A DNA stretch of 64,000 bases from JAGVGT01 sp963807225 (GTDB lineage: Bacteria; Desulfobacterota; Desulfobulbia; Desulfobulbales; JAGXFP01), in assembly GCA_963807225.1 (NCBI GenBank), contig CAWEAD010000005.1:310001-374000 (forward strand). The letters are read 5' to 3'. Of the stretch, positions 44,665 through 59,092 are shown one piece after another (the stretch's first letter is position 1; every line of letters begins with the position of its first letter). A program made the translations under genes and the position numbers. Under the pieces are notes generated by a model. The model searched no databases. It was not told the DNA's origin and saw only the letters and a program-made list of their open reading frames with translations.

Positions 44665-45033
44665 TTACAGAACCTCTGGTGCCAAAGAAATAATCTTCAT
44701 ATAGCCCTTGGCCCTAAGTTCTCGGGCAACCGGACCGAAGATCCGAGTGCCGATCGGCTCGCCATTGTTACCCAGCAATACCGCGGAATTCTCGTCAAAG
44801 CGGACCGTAGTGTCATCCATGCGGCGCAATTCCTTGACCGTTCGAACCACCACAGCTTTCAAAACATCGCCCTTTTTAACCTTGGCCCGGGGAATCGCCT
44901 CCTTAACGGTGACGACTATCACATCTCCGATCCGGGCATAGCGCCGGCGGCTACCACCCAGAACCTTTATACAAAGAACCTTTTTGGCGCCGCTGTTATC
45001 CGCAACATTCAAGACTGACTCGGTCTGTATCAT
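44665..45033 (-). CDS. rplN: 50S ribosomal protein L14
   Basis: 122 residues: MIQTESVLNVADNSGAKK start, GDVIVVTVKEAIPRAKVKKGD and GTRIFGPVARELR near the end are diagnostic. Confidence 0.97.
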   Translation of the reverse strand: MIQTESVLNVADNSGAKKVLCIKVLGGSRRRYARIGDVIVVTVKEAIPRAKVKKGDVLKAVVVRTVKELRRMDDTTVRFDENSAVLLGNNGEPIGTRIFGPVARELRAKGYMKIISLAPEVL

Positions 45034-45133
45034 CTTTTCACCGACTGCAACGCAGTTGCTTAATTCAAATTAGCGATTCTAACACCGGCGGCTTCCAATA
45101 ACCGCCGGCAACCATAAACCGATCCGACCTATA

Positions 45134-45400
45134 TCACACGGCCCGTTCGATGATTTCTCGCACCCGCCATCTTTTGTTCTTGCTAAGAGGCCGACATTCT
45201 TCAATCATGATCCGGTCCCCGGGGTTGCAAGTGTTTTCCGGATCATCCGCCATGTACTTGATATTGCGGCGCATGTATTTGCCATACAACTTGTGGCTTA
45301 CCATCTGCTCGGTTTGGACCACGACACTCTTGTCCATCTTATTGCTAATCACGACCCCGACCAGAGTCTTTTTGATTCTCTTGTTTTCTGCTTCCGCCAT
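45134..45400 (-). CDS. rpsQ: 30S ribosomal protein S17
   Basis: 88 residues: LVGVVISNKMDKSVVV, HKLYGKYMRR, and GDRIMIEECRPLSKNKRWRV shortened here to ECRPLSKNKRW. OB fold binding 16S rRNA. Standard position after rpmC. Confidence 0.97.
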   Translation of the reverse strand: MAEAENKRIKKTLVGVVISNKMDKSVVVQTEQMVSHKLYGKYMRRNIKYMADDPENTCNPGDRIMIEECRPLSKNKRWRVREIIERAV

Positions 45401-45462
45401 TTCAGCAATCCCGTCAAATCATGGTTTAATGGGGTCGGCTCCGGACTGATCAGACCGTCTGA

Positions 45463-45666
45463 TCAGCCAGCTGCCTCCGTCTTCCTTTTGGCACTAAGTT
45501 CCGTCTTGACGCAGGCAATATCCTTGCGCAGTTGTCGCAACTTGGCCGTATTTTCCAAGGGACGGATGCCGTGCTGGAACTTGAGTTTAAACAGTTCCTC
45601 GGCCAGATCCTTCTCCTTGGCGGTAAGGTCTTCGCCACTCAGTTCACGTAACTCTTTGCTATTCAT
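45463..45666 (-). CDS. rpmC: 50S ribosomal protein L29
   Basis: 67 residues, two helices: MNSKELRELSGEDL, then ELFKLKFQHGIRPLENTA and LRKDIACVKT. Its start overlaps the rplP stop. Sits at the exit tunnel, where it contacts trigger factor and SRP in other bacteria. Confidence 0.96.
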   Translation of the reverse strand: MNSKELRELSGEDLTAKEKDLAEELFKLKFQHGIRPLENTAKLRQLRKDIACVKTELSAKRKTEAAG

Positions 45667-46079
45667 ATAGTCTTTTCCTTACTGATTACCTTGGTAGCAA
45701 AAGGCAATTTGTTGGCGGCCAAAGTCAAGGCACGTACTGCAATACTCTCCTCGACACCAGCCAACTCATAGAGAATTTTGCCGGGTCGTATAGGCGCCAC
45801 CCACCCTTCCGGACTGCCTTTGCCTTTTCCCATTCGGGTTTCAGCCGGTTTCTTGGTCAACGGCTTGGCGGGAAAAACCCTGATCCACATCTGCCCACCG
45901 CGTTTAACCTTCCGGTTGATAGCAATACGTGCAGCCTCGATTTGCTGGGCAGTCATGTACCCACTCTCCAGCGCTTTGAGAGCAAAATCTCCGAATTCGA
46001 TGCTGCTACCACGCTGGGCCTTACCCCGCAGGTTGCCCTTCATCTGCTTTCTAAACTTAACCTTCTTCGGACTTAACAT
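45663..46079 (-). CDS. rplP: 50S ribosomal protein L16
   Basis: 138 residues: MLSPKKVKFRKQMKG start, a basic KRGGQMWIRVFPAKPLTKKP segment shortened here to GGQMWIRVFPAKP, and GKGKGSPEGWVAPIRPG. Organises the A-site tRNA contact region. Confidence 0.97.
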   Translation of the reverse strand: MLSPKKVKFRKQMKGNLRGKAQRGSSIEFGDFALKALESGYMTAQQIEAARIAINRKVKRGGQMWIRVFPAKPLTKKPAETRMGKGKGSPEGWVAPIRPGKILYELAGVEESIAVRALTLAANKLPFATKVISKEKTI

Positions 46080-46130
46080 TCTCTACCTCATCACGTCGGA
46101 GGATTCTATTTTTATAAAATAAGGAGAGGC

Positions 46131-46781
46131 TTATTGCTCCAATTCCTGCTCTTGGTCAGTAAGCACTTCGCCCTTGAAAATCCAGACCTTGACCCCGATA
46201 ATCCCATAAGTGGTTTTGGCTTCGGCAAACCCGTAATCGATATCGGCCCGTAAGGTGTGCAGCGGCACCCTGCCTTCGCGAGTCCACTCGGTACGGCTCA
46301 TTTCAGCTCCACCCAAGCGGCCCGAACAACATATCTTGATGCCTTTGGCGCCGAACTTCAAGGAGATACCAACTGCCTTTTTCATAGCCCGACGGAATGC
46401 AACCCGACGCTCCATCTGCATGGCCACATTCTCGGCCACCAATTGGGCATCGGCTTCCGGGCGCCGAACTTCCTGGATATCGACATGACACTCACGCTTG
46501 GTGAACTTATCCAGATCGCCTTTTAAAGCCTCAATTTCAGCGCCTTTCTTACCAATGACTATACCTGGCCGGGCAGTATGAATCTTCACCCTGACCTTTT
46601 CACCAGTCCGGGCAATTTCAATTTTGGCCACTCCGGCATGATAAAGCCGCTTTTTTAAGTATTTCCTGATCTTCTGATCTTCCAGAAAATACTTTGCGTA
46701 ATCGCGGTTGGCATACCAAATGGAATCCCAGGTCTTGACGATATTGAGTCTAAATCCAATCGGATTAACTTTCTGGCCCAA
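46131..46781 (-). CDS. rpsC: 30S ribosomal protein S3 (TTG start)
   Basis: 216 residues starting GQKVNPIGFRLN after a TTG codon (46781) with AGGAG ahead. KH domain with GIVIGKKGAEIEALK, then AQLVAENVAMQMERRVAFRR and GRLGGAEMSRTEW. Forms the mRNA entry pore with S4 and S5. Confidence 0.96.
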   Translation of the reverse strand: MGQKVNPIGFRLNIVKTWDSIWYANRDYAKYFLEDQKIRKYLKKRLYHAGVAKIEIARTGEKVRVKIHTARPGIVIGKKGAEIEALKGDLDKFTKRECHVDIQEVRRPEADAQLVAENVAMQMERRVAFRRAMKKAVGISLKFGAKGIKICCSGRLGGAEMSRTEWTREGRVPLHTLRADIDYGFAEAKTTYGIIGVKVWIFKGEVLTDQEQELEQ

Positions 46782-46871
46782 AGCACTCCTCCATGCAGTC
46801 GCTATTCAAGTTGTTCTGCCGGTACGACTTACTCCCCCGACAGAGCCGAGGGAATCTTCCAGTAAAAAATA

Positions 46872-47204
46872 TTACTGCTCGTCCAGCACCACAGTGATAT
46901 GGCTGGATCTCTTCAAAATCCGGTTGGCCCTGCCTTGAGCCCGCGGCATAATCCTCTTCAACATCGGTCCGCCATCGATAAATATGGTCTTGACGTAGAG
47001 GGTGTCCACATCGATCGCCTCGTTCTGGCTGGCATTGGCCAGCGCCGACTCGATCACCTTGCGAAGGATTCGCGCCCCTTTCTTGGGCATGAAACGCAGG
47101 GTATTGATGGCCGTTGCTACGTCTTTACCCCTTACCAGATCGGCAATAAGCCGAGCCTTCTGCGGCGAAATCCTGATTTGTCTGGCGAGTGCCTTGGCTT
47201 CCAT
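46872..47204 (-). CDS. rplV: 50S ribosomal protein L22
   Basis: 110 residues: ARQIRISPQKARLIADLVRGK shortened here to RISPQKARLIADLVRGK, then KVIESALANASQNEAID and PRAQGRANRILKRSSHI. Its hairpin lines the exit tunnel. Confidence 0.97.
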   Translation of the reverse strand: MEAKALARQIRISPQKARLIADLVRGKDVATAINTLRFMPKKGARILRKVIESALANASQNEAIDVDTLYVKTIFIDGGPMLKRIMPRAQGRANRILKRSSHITVVLDEQ

Positions 47205-47268
47205 TTGCTGAACTCTCCTTGTCGCAAACTTATTACTTCACCCCGACTGGCAGTCGGGTGACTGGTAG

Positions 47269-47544
47269 TTATTTCTTCCCTTTCTTGCCAACGGCATGGC
47301 CAAAGTAGGTCCGAGTGGGAGAATATTCACCCAGTTTCTGACCCACCATGTTCTCGGAAACAAACACCGGAATGAACTTCTTGCCGTTATGAACGGCCAG
47401 AGTCAGTCCCACCATTTCGGGAATGATATCGGAACGCCGCGACCAGGTCTTGATCACCTTACGGGAGTTGGTTTCTTTGGCACCCATCACCTTCTTCAAC
47501 AGATGGCCATCAACAAACGGTCCTTTTTTTACGGAACGAGCCAC
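47269..47544 (-). CDS. rpsS: 30S ribosomal protein S19 (GTG start)
   Basis: 91 residues: ARSVKKGPFVDGHL start after GTG, TWSRRSDIIPEMVGLT and HNGKKFIPVFVSENMVG. Standard position between rplB and rplV. Confidence 0.97.
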   Translation of the reverse strand: MARSVKKGPFVDGHLLKKVMGAKETNSRKVIKTWSRRSDIIPEMVGLTLAVHNGKKFIPVFVSENMVGQKLGEYSPTRTYFGHAVGKKGKK

Positions 47545-47559
47545 TTTATACCCCCTGTC

Positions 47560-48381
47560 CTATGACCTTTTGGTAACAATATATTTATCGGACGGCTTAC
47601 GCTTCTTGGTCTTGTAACCCTTGGCAGGAACACCCCAAGGGGAACATGGATGCCGACCGCCGGAGCTTTTACCCTCGCCACCGCCCATGGGATGATCATG
47701 GGGGTTCATGGCTACACCGCGGACCTTAGGCCGACGTCCCAGCCATCGGCTGCGACCGGCTTTGCCCAACTTGCGGCGCTCATGCTCGATATTGCCGATC
47801 TGACCGACGCTGGCCCGACATTCGCGATGAAACTTGCGAACCTCACCGGAAGGCAGCTTGACCAGCACATAATTGCCTTCCTTAGCCATTAATTGCGCCG
47901 AAGTCCCGGCGCTTCTAACCAGCTGAGCACCCTTAGCGATCTTCATTTCGACGTTATGAATGATCGAGCCAAGCGGCATGTTGCCCATGGGCAGACAGTT
48001 GCCCGGCTTAATATCTACGGCATTACCGGCTTCCACCATGTCACCGACTTTCATGCCGACTGGGCAGATGATATAGCGTTTTTCCCCATCGGCATAGTTT
48101 AGCAAGGCGATGTTGGCGGAACGATTGGGATCGTATTCGATGGACGCAACCCGGGCTGGAATATCGACCTTGTTTCGTTTGAAATCGATCATCCGGTACT
48201 TGCGCTTGTGTCCGCCGCCCAGATGTCTGGCGGTGACCCGGCCATTGTTATTACGCCCGCCCCGGTTATTCAGGATATGGACCAAGCTTTTCTCTGGTCT
48301 ATCCTTGGATAGATCCGGATTAACTATGGTAACCAAAGTCCTTTTGCCCGGTGATGTCGGTGTATAGGTCTTAGTTGGCAT
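47560..48381 (-). CDS. rplB: 50S ribosomal protein L2
   Basis: 273 residues: GRNNNGRVTARHLGGGHKR, YADGEKRYIICP and the conserved C-terminal VAMNPHDHPMGGGEG with the peptidyl-transferase-associated histidine. Standard position after rplW. Confidence 0.97.
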   Translation of the reverse strand: MPTKTYTPTSPGKRTLVTIVNPDLSKDRPEKSLVHILNNRGGRNNNGRVTARHLGGGHKRKYRMIDFKRNKVDIPARVASIEYDPNRSANIALLNYADGEKRYIICPVGMKVGDMVEAGNAVDIKPGNCLPMGNMPLGSIIHNVEMKIAKGAQLVRSAGTSAQLMAKEGNYVLVKLPSGEVRKFHRECRASVGQIGNIEHERRKLGKAGRSRWLGRRPKVRGVAMNPHDHPMGGGEGKSSGGRHPCSPWGVPAKGYKTKKRKPSDKYIVTKRS

Positions 48382-48451
48382 TTCAAAAACCCCGATTTAA
48401 GTATTTACCACTGAATTATCAAGAACCAGGAAAACTAAAGCCAGAGTGAGG

Positions 48452-48742
48452 CTACAGATTCTCCAGGAAATCAATCTTGTGACCTTCGGTAAGGGTGACG
48501 ATTGCTTTTTTCCAATCGCTGCGTCGACCGGCATATTTGCCTACCCTTTTTTCCTTCCCGTGCATATTGGCCGTTCTTACCTTATCGACCTGAACTTTGA
48601 AGAGCTTCTCAACGGCTTCCTTGATCTCCAGCTTATTTGCCCGAGGATCGACTTTGAAAACCACTTGGTTATGCTCTTCCTGAAGCCCCATGCCTTTCTC
48701 TGTCAGACATGGTTTCTTGACCACGGTGCAGATATTCTTCAT
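48452..48742 (-). CDS. rplW: 50S ribosomal protein L23
   Basis: 96 residues: KPCLTEKGMGLQEEHNQVVF shortened here to CLTEKGMG, VDPRANKLEIKEAVEKLF and NMHGKEKR. Exit-tunnel protein. Its ATG overlaps the rplD stop. Confidence 0.96.
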   Translation of the reverse strand: MKNICTVVKKPCLTEKGMGLQEEHNQVVFKVDPRANKLEIKEAVEKLFKVQVDKVRTANMHGKEKRVGKYAGRRSDWKKAIVTLTEGHKIDFLENL

Positions 48743-49362
48743 GACAGCAACCTCGCTTCCAGCTGACCGATAGTGGCCTTGGTCAGGACAATTTTTCGAT
48801 GCAACAGAATATCATAGACATTGAGCCCTATGGTTGGCAGCACCTTATAGCCGGGAACATTCCGAGAGGATTTCTCCAAATTAACGTTGTCCCCGTCGAC
48901 AACAATCAGAGCATTATCGAAGGCGAAATTTTTCATGACCGAGAGAAAATCCTTGGTTTTAATCTGCTCAAGTTGGAAATCATCCAGAATCAGCAGATTT
49001 TCTTCGGCAAAACGTGAGCTCAGGGCCATGCATAATCCCAATTGGCGAACTTTGCGGGGCAATTTGTAACTATAATCGCGAGGTCTTGGACCAAAGACCG
49101 TGCCACCCCCACGCCATAAAGGCGACCGCTTTTGTCCGGCACGAGCTCTACCGGTCCCCTTCTGACGCCAAGGCTTGGCATTCGAACCGCGCACTTCGGC
49201 CCGGGTCTTAGTGCAGGCCGTGCCGCTACGACGATTGGCAAGCTGCATTTTAACAATATCATGGAGAATGTGGGGTTTGACTTCAATGCCGAATATCGAT
49301 TCCGGCAACTCCACTTCTCCGATTTTTTCGTTTTTTATATTTTTTACTTCCGTGACGGCCAT
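48739..49362 (-). CDS. rplD: 50S ribosomal protein L4
   Basis: 207 residues: an RRSGTACTKTRAEVRGSNAKPWRQKGTGRAR loop (here cited as KPWRQKGTGRARAG), GGGTVFGPRPRDYSYKLPRK region shortened to GPRPRDYSYKLP, and LSSRFAEENLLILDD. In Escherichia coli L4 controls the S10 operon; no leader structure is evident here. Confidence 0.97.
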   Translation of the reverse strand: MAVTEVKNIKNEKIGEVELPESIFGIEVKPHILHDIVKMQLANRRSGTACTKTRAEVRGSNAKPWRQKGTGRARAGQKRSPLWRGGGTVFGPRPRDYSYKLPRKVRQLGLCMALSSRFAEENLLILDDFQLEQIKTKDFLSVMKNFAFDNALIVVDGDNVNLEKSSRNVPGYKVLPTIGLNVYDILLHRKIVLTKATIGQLEARLLS

Positions 49363-49438
49363 TTTCTGGCACCCCCAACTTAATTAGTCGCTGGTCTTTT
49401 TACCCTGTACGGGCACGCATCCGGTCCCGTACCGGGGG

Positions 49439-50068
49439 CTATTTCTTATAGATCTGAACCACACTCTGCTTGGCGCCGGGCAAAGAACCCTTGACCAGCA
49501 TGACGTTGCTTTCCGGGCGGACATCGACAACCATGACATTTTTTTTGGTCACCAAAGCATTACCCATCCGCCCCGGCATCTTCTTGCCCTTGATGACCCG
49601 GCTGGGATAGGCACTACAACCTATGGAGCCCGGAGCCCGATGGAACATGGAACCATGGGTTTTACCACCACCCTTGAAACCATGCCGTTTGATCACGCCC
49701 TGGAAGCCGCGACCTTTGCTTAGACCGCTGACATCAACCAGCTCCCCGACTTTAAAGAGATCGGCAACTTGAATTTCCTGGCCGAGCTCATACTTATCAA
49801 TTTCGCTGACCCGGAATTCCTTGATGTGATAAAACCCGCCCTTACCAGCGGCCTTGACATGGCCGGCCATGGGTTTACTGAGCCGACTTTCCCTCTTGCT
49901 GCCGAAGCCGACCTGGATGGCGTTGTATCCTTCCTTCTCAACACTTTTCTTTTGGAGAACGATACAAGGTCCGGTTTCGATGGCGGTGACCGCAATGGCG
50001 GCGCCAGCCTCGGAATAAACCCTGGTCATACCGACCTTTTTCCCCAACATTCCCAGTTTATTAGGCAT
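49439..50068 (-). CDS. rplC: 50S ribosomal protein L3
   Basis: 209 residues: LGKKVGMTRVYSEAG, VSGLSKGRGFQGVIKRH, GGGKTHGSMFHRAPGS and GRMGNALVTKKN. Second gene of the S10 set. Confidence 0.97.
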   Translation of the reverse strand: MPNKLGMLGKKVGMTRVYSEAGAAIAVTAIETGPCIVLQKKSVEKEGYNAIQVGFGSKRESRLSKPMAGHVKAAGKGGFYHIKEFRVSEIDKYELGQEIQVADLFKVGELVDVSGLSKGRGFQGVIKRHGFKGGGKTHGSMFHRAPGSIGCSAYPSRVIKGKKMPGRMGNALVTKKNVMVVDVRPESNVMLVKGSLPGAKQSVVQIYKK

Positions 50069-50091
50069 TTTCTCAACCTGACAGTTTGAAT

Positions 50092-50403
50092 TTACAGCTT
50101 AATCTCGACATCAACACCGGCCGATAACTGCAGTTTCATCAAGGCATCGATGGTCTGCTGAGTCGGCTCCATAATATCGAGAAGCCGCCGATGAGTCCGC
50201 ATTTCAAACTGCTCACGCGATTTCTTATCGACGTGTGGTGAACGCAGAACACAGTATTTGTTGATGGATGTTGGCAGCGGAATTGGCCCGGCAATACTGG
50301 CCCCGGTCCGCTTAGCGGTATCAACAATCTCCATGGTCGACTTGTCCAGCAGCTTGTGATCGTAGCCCTTAAGTCTGATCCTAATTTTTTGAGTCGGCAG
50401 CAT
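50092..50403 (-). CDS. rpsJ: 30S ribosomal protein S10
   Basis: 103 residues: KIRIRLKGYDHKLLDKS, PLPTSINKYCVLRSPHVDKK and RTHRRLLDI are diagnostic. S10 also works as NusE in antitermination. 12 bases downstream of tuf. Confidence 0.97.
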   Translation of the reverse strand: MLPTQKIRIRLKGYDHKLLDKSTMEIVDTAKRTGASIAGPIPLPTSINKYCVLRSPHVDKKSREQFEMRTHRRLLDIMEPTQQTIDALMKLQLSAGVDVEIKL

Positions 50404-50415
50404 TATAATTCACCC

Positions 50416-51606
<1,191 letters not shown>

Positions 51607-51645
51607 GATCTTGTCCTCTGTGTTCCTTACCTAACTCGGCTTAAC

Positions 51646-53730
51646 TTATATATAACCTTTGATCCTCTTGATGATCTGTTCGGCAACTCGACCAGGTACC
51701 AGGTCGTAGGTTGCGTACTGCATGGTAAAACTGGCCCGTCCCTGAGTGGCGGAACGCAACGAGGTGGAATATCCGAACATTTCGGCCAGCGGCACCTGAG
51801 CCTTCACCACCTGCAGACCCTCCAGACCTGGTTCCATTCCCAGGATTCTGGCCCGTTTACTGTTCAAGTCGCCAATCACATCGCCCAGACTGGCTTCCGG
51901 CAGGATGATTTCCAGTTCCATGATCGGTTCCAGCAAGACCGACCCGGCCTGTTCCAATGCCTTACGGAAAGCCATGTTGGCGGCCACCCCGAAAGCTTGC
52001 TCGGAGGAATGGTCCTCGTGGTATGAACCATCCACCAGGCTGACCCGAAGATCAACTACCGGAAATCCAATCAGGACTCCGGAATCCAGACTATCTTTAA
52101 TCCCACGTTCAATGGCGGGAAGATACTCGGCCGGGATGCTATCCGGCTTGATTCGATTTTCAAACTCGTAACCGGCTCCTCTTTCCAGAGGCGATACTTC
52201 CAGCCAGACATGTCCGTAATGCGCCTTACCAGCCACCTGGTGCTCGAAGAGCCCTTCGCCCCGGCCCGTCGTTTCAATGGTCTCCTTATAGGCGACCTGC
52301 GGCTTGCCGACATTGGCAGCGACCTTGAATTCCCGCAACAACCGGTCGACGATAATCTCGAGATGCAGTTCGCCCATCCCCGAAATAATGGTCTGGCCGG
52401 AATCAGGATCCTTCTTTACCAGAAACGAGGGATCCTCAAGGGCAACTTTATCCAGAGCGGTTTGCAGCTTGTCCTCGTCCGCCGTACTTCTGGGCTCAAT
52501 AGCCGTGGAGATCACCGGTTCAGGGAAGTCCATGGTCTCGAGACGAATATTGTCTCCGGATTCACAAAGTGTGTCACCGGTGCTGGTAAACTTCAAGCCG
52601 ACCAAGGCAGCGATATCGCCGGTCTCGATCTCCTTGACCTCTTCACGCTTGTTGGCGTGCATTTTGAGGATCCGGCCGATCTTTTCCTGCTTGTGCTTGA
52701 CCGAGTTAAAAACCTTGTCCCCGGAATGCAAGCGCCCTGAGTAAACCCGCAGATAAGTAAGCTTATCGACAAACGGGTCACTGGCAAGCTTGAAGGCCAG
52801 ACCGCAGAACTTCTCAGTACTGCTGGCCTCCCGGATCAACACCTCACCGTCGGGTCCATGCCCCTCAACCGGCGGTACTTCAACCGGTGAAGGCAGGTAA
52901 TCGACAATGGCGTCGAGCAGCGGCTGCACCCCCTTATTCTTGAAGGCGCTACCACAAAGGACCGGCACTACCTGACTGTTCAATGTTGCTTTACGAACAG
53001 CCCTTTTGATCTCCTCAACGGAGATCACTTGTTCTTCCAGGTATTTTTCCATGACTCCCTCATCGAAGTCGGCCAACTTCTCGAGGAGAGCCATCCGTGC
53101 GGCCGTGGTTTGATCTTTGAATTCCTCAGGGACCGGCAGTTTGACTACCGTGGCACCTTGAGTTGCCTCATCGAAGGTTAGCAGTTGCTCACCGATGAGG
53201 TCGATAACTCCTTTAAAATTTTCTTCACTTCCCACCGGCAGTTGCAAGGGGAGAGGATTTCCTCCCAACCTCCGCCTGATCATCTCCAGACAGCGCTCGT
53301 AATTTGCGCCGGTCCGATCCATCTTGTTGACGAAGGCGATCCGGGGTATTGCGTATTTATCGGCCTGCCGCCAAACAGTCTCCGACTGGGGCTCAACACC
53401 CCCGACGGCACAAAATACTGCGATGGCGCCATCCAACACCCGCAGGCAACGTTCCACCTCAATGGTGAAATCGACATGCCCGGGTGTGTCAATAATATTT
53501 ATTGTATGCTCACGCCAGTAGCAGGTGGTAGCGGCGGAAGTAATGGTTATGCCGCGTTCCTGTTCCTGTTCCATCCAGTCCATGACAGCAGCGCCATCAT
53601 GGACTTCGCCGATCTTATGCGAGCGACCGGTATAAAAAAGAATCCTCTCGGTAGTTGTCGTCTTGCCCGCATCGATGTGGGCCATGATGCCTATATTGCG
53701 CAAGCGTGCAAGCACAGCCTTGGAAGACAC
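51646..53730 (-). CDS. fusA: Elongation factor G (GTG start)
   Basis: 694 residues, five domains: AHIDAGKTTTTERIL (P-loop), EQEQERGITITSAATT, DTPGHVDFTIEVERCL and NKMDRTGA are the GTPase motifs. The end YDLVPGRVAEQIIKR is domain V. Drives ribosomal translocation and ribosome recycling. Confidence 0.98.
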   Translation of the reverse strand: MSSKAVLARLRNIGIMAHIDAGKTTTTERILFYTGRSHKIGEVHDGAAVMDWMEQEQERGITITSAATTCYWREHTINIIDTPGHVDFTIEVERCLRVLDGAIAVFCAVGGVEPQSETVWRQADKYAIPRIAFVNKMDRTGANYERCLEMIRRRLGGNPLPLQLPVGSEENFKGVIDLIGEQLLTFDEATQGATVVKLPVPEEFKDQTTAARMALLEKLADFDEGVMEKYLEEQVISVEEIKRAVRKATLNSQVVPVLCGSAFKNKGVQPLLDAIVDYLPSPVEVPPVEGHGPDGEVLIREASSTEKFCGLAFKLASDPFVDKLTYLRVYSGRLHSGDKVFNSVKHKQEKIGRILKMHANKREEVKEIETGDIAALVGLKFTSTGDTLCESGDNIRLETMDFPEPVISTAIEPRSTADEDKLQTALDKVALEDPSFLVKKDPDSGQTIISGMGELHLEIIVDRLLREFKVAANVGKPQVAYKETIETTGRGEGLFEHQVAGKAHYGHVWLEVSPLERGAGYEFENRIKPDSIPAEYLPAIERGIKDSLDSGVLIGFPVVDLRVSLVDGSYHEDHSSEQAFGVAANMAFRKALEQAGSVLLEPIMELEIILPEASLGDVIGDLNSKRARILGMEPGLEGLQVVKAQVPLAEMFGYSTSLRSATQGRASFTMQYATYDLVPGRVAEQIIKRIKGYI

Positions 53731-53881
53731 AACTTATACCGTTCCCGTTTAATCCGATTTTTCTCACCAGGTTCATCTCCGGCCTCAAGCACGGGCCTAT
53801 CGCTTCGAGAGAGAAAGAGGCTATTTATCCCAGTAACGCGGATTTGTCAATCGCTGACTGCCAAAACCGGAAAAAATCTTC

Positions 53882-54355
53882 CTACCAGCGGTAATGAGCG
53901 AAGGCCTTGTTGGCATCAGCCATCTTATGAGTATCCTCACGCTTCTTCACGGCTGCACCACGGCTATTAAAGGCATCGATCAATTCACCGGCCAGCTTTT
54001 CAGCCATAGTCCGCCCGGAACGCTTAGCGGAAAAGCCAACCAGCCAACGAATAGCCAGGGCATTGCGTCGTTCGGTCCGGACTTCGACCGGCACCTGATA
54101 GGTGGCACCACCGACCCGTCGAGACTTGACCTCGACCCGGGGCCGCACCTTGTCCATGGCCTTCTCGAAAACCTCAAGCGGCTCGTTCTCGGAAACCTTT
54201 TTGGCAACGATATCCATGGCGTCATAGAATATCGTCCGCGCCACCGATTTCTTCCCCCGCTCCATCAGGCCATTTATGAACTTGGAGACCAGGACACTGT
54301 TGAAGCGCGGATCCTGAATAATCTGCCGTTTGGCAACAAGCTTACGTCTGGGCAT
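53882..54355 (-). CDS. rpsG: 30S ribosomal protein S7
   Basis: 157 residues: MPRRKLVAKRQIIQDPRF, KSRRVGGATYQVPVEVR and KKREDTHKMADANKAFAHYRW shortened to KREDTHKMADANKAF. Translational repressor of the str operon in Escherichia coli. Starts 11 bases after rpsL. Confidence 0.97.
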   Translation of the reverse strand: MPRRKLVAKRQIIQDPRFNSVLVSKFINGLMERGKKSVARTIFYDAMDIVAKKVSENEPLEVFEKAMDKVRPRVEVKSRRVGGATYQVPVEVRTERRNALAIRWLVGFSAKRSGRTMAEKLAGELIDAFNSRGAAVKKREDTHKMADANKAFAHYRW

Positions 54356-54366
54356 CTGACAACTCC

Positions 54367-54738
54367 TTATTTAGGACGTTTGGCACCGTACTTGGACCGA
54401 CCCTGGCGCCGCTCGGAAACACCAAGCGTATCGAGGGTACCCCGGACAATGTGATAACGAACACCGGGTAAGTCCTTAACGCGGCCGCCACGAATCAGCA
54501 CCACCGAGTGCTCCTGCAGGTTATGACCGACGCCGGGGATATATGAAGTTACCTCAATGCCGTTGGTCAACCTGACCCTGGCCACTTTCCGGAGAGCGGA
54601 GTTGGGCTTTTTGGGGGTGGTTGTATAGACCCTGACACAAACCCCGCGTTTCTGCGGAGAGCCTTGCAAGGCCGGGGTATTGGTGCGCTTGACCGCCTTT
54701 TTGCGGCCGTGCCTTACCAGTTGGTTGATGGTTGGCAT
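54367..54738 (-). CDS. rpsL: 30S ribosomal protein S12
   Basis: 123 residues: MPTINQLVRHGRKK, TTTPKKPNSALRKVARV and RGGRVKDLPGVRYH. The lysines whose change gives streptomycin resistance elsewhere (in KKPNS and RVKDLPG) are the wild-type residues. First gene of the str operon, about 145 bases after its promoter. Confidence 0.97.
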   Translation of the reverse strand: MPTINQLVRHGRKKAVKRTNTPALQGSPQKRGVCVRVYTTTPKKPNSALRKVARVRLTNGIEVTSYIPGVGHNLQEHSVVLIRGGRVKDLPGVRYHIVRGTLDTLGVSERRQGRSKYGAKRPK

Positions 54739-54883
54739 TTACTCAAACTCCAAGTTTTGCTTTTTTTATGACGACTCACCCAATTGGGAGTCACCGATAT
54801 CGTCTAGGACAGCGACCTCTAACAGCGGATTCGCCACCGGTCCCTATTACTGATTATCCCAAGCCAGAAACAAAGAAACGCGA

Positions 54884-54912
54884 TAAATAATCTATCCTCT
54901 ACTGGTTGTCAA
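54884..54912 (-). promoter_or_regulatory. Promoter of the rpsL-rpsG-fusA-tuf transcript
   Basis: Minus-strand perfect -35 TTGACA (54912-54907), 17-base spacer, then TATTTA as a weak -10. It lies in the only sizeable gap between rpoC and rpsL. A CATCACC...GGTGAT hairpin just upstream (about 54918-54955) may reduce read-through from rpoC. Confidence 0.6.
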
Positions 54913-54973
54913 GGAAATATCACCTCCGCCAAACCTGCGGGACAGGGTGATGTTCCGTTTGCTCATAACCTTC

Positions 54974-59032
<4,059 letters not shown>

Positions 59033-59092
59033 GGCTCACACCTTTTGTCCGATTTTATTCAGAAAACTAGCCCCGTCAGTCGGCGCCCACAT

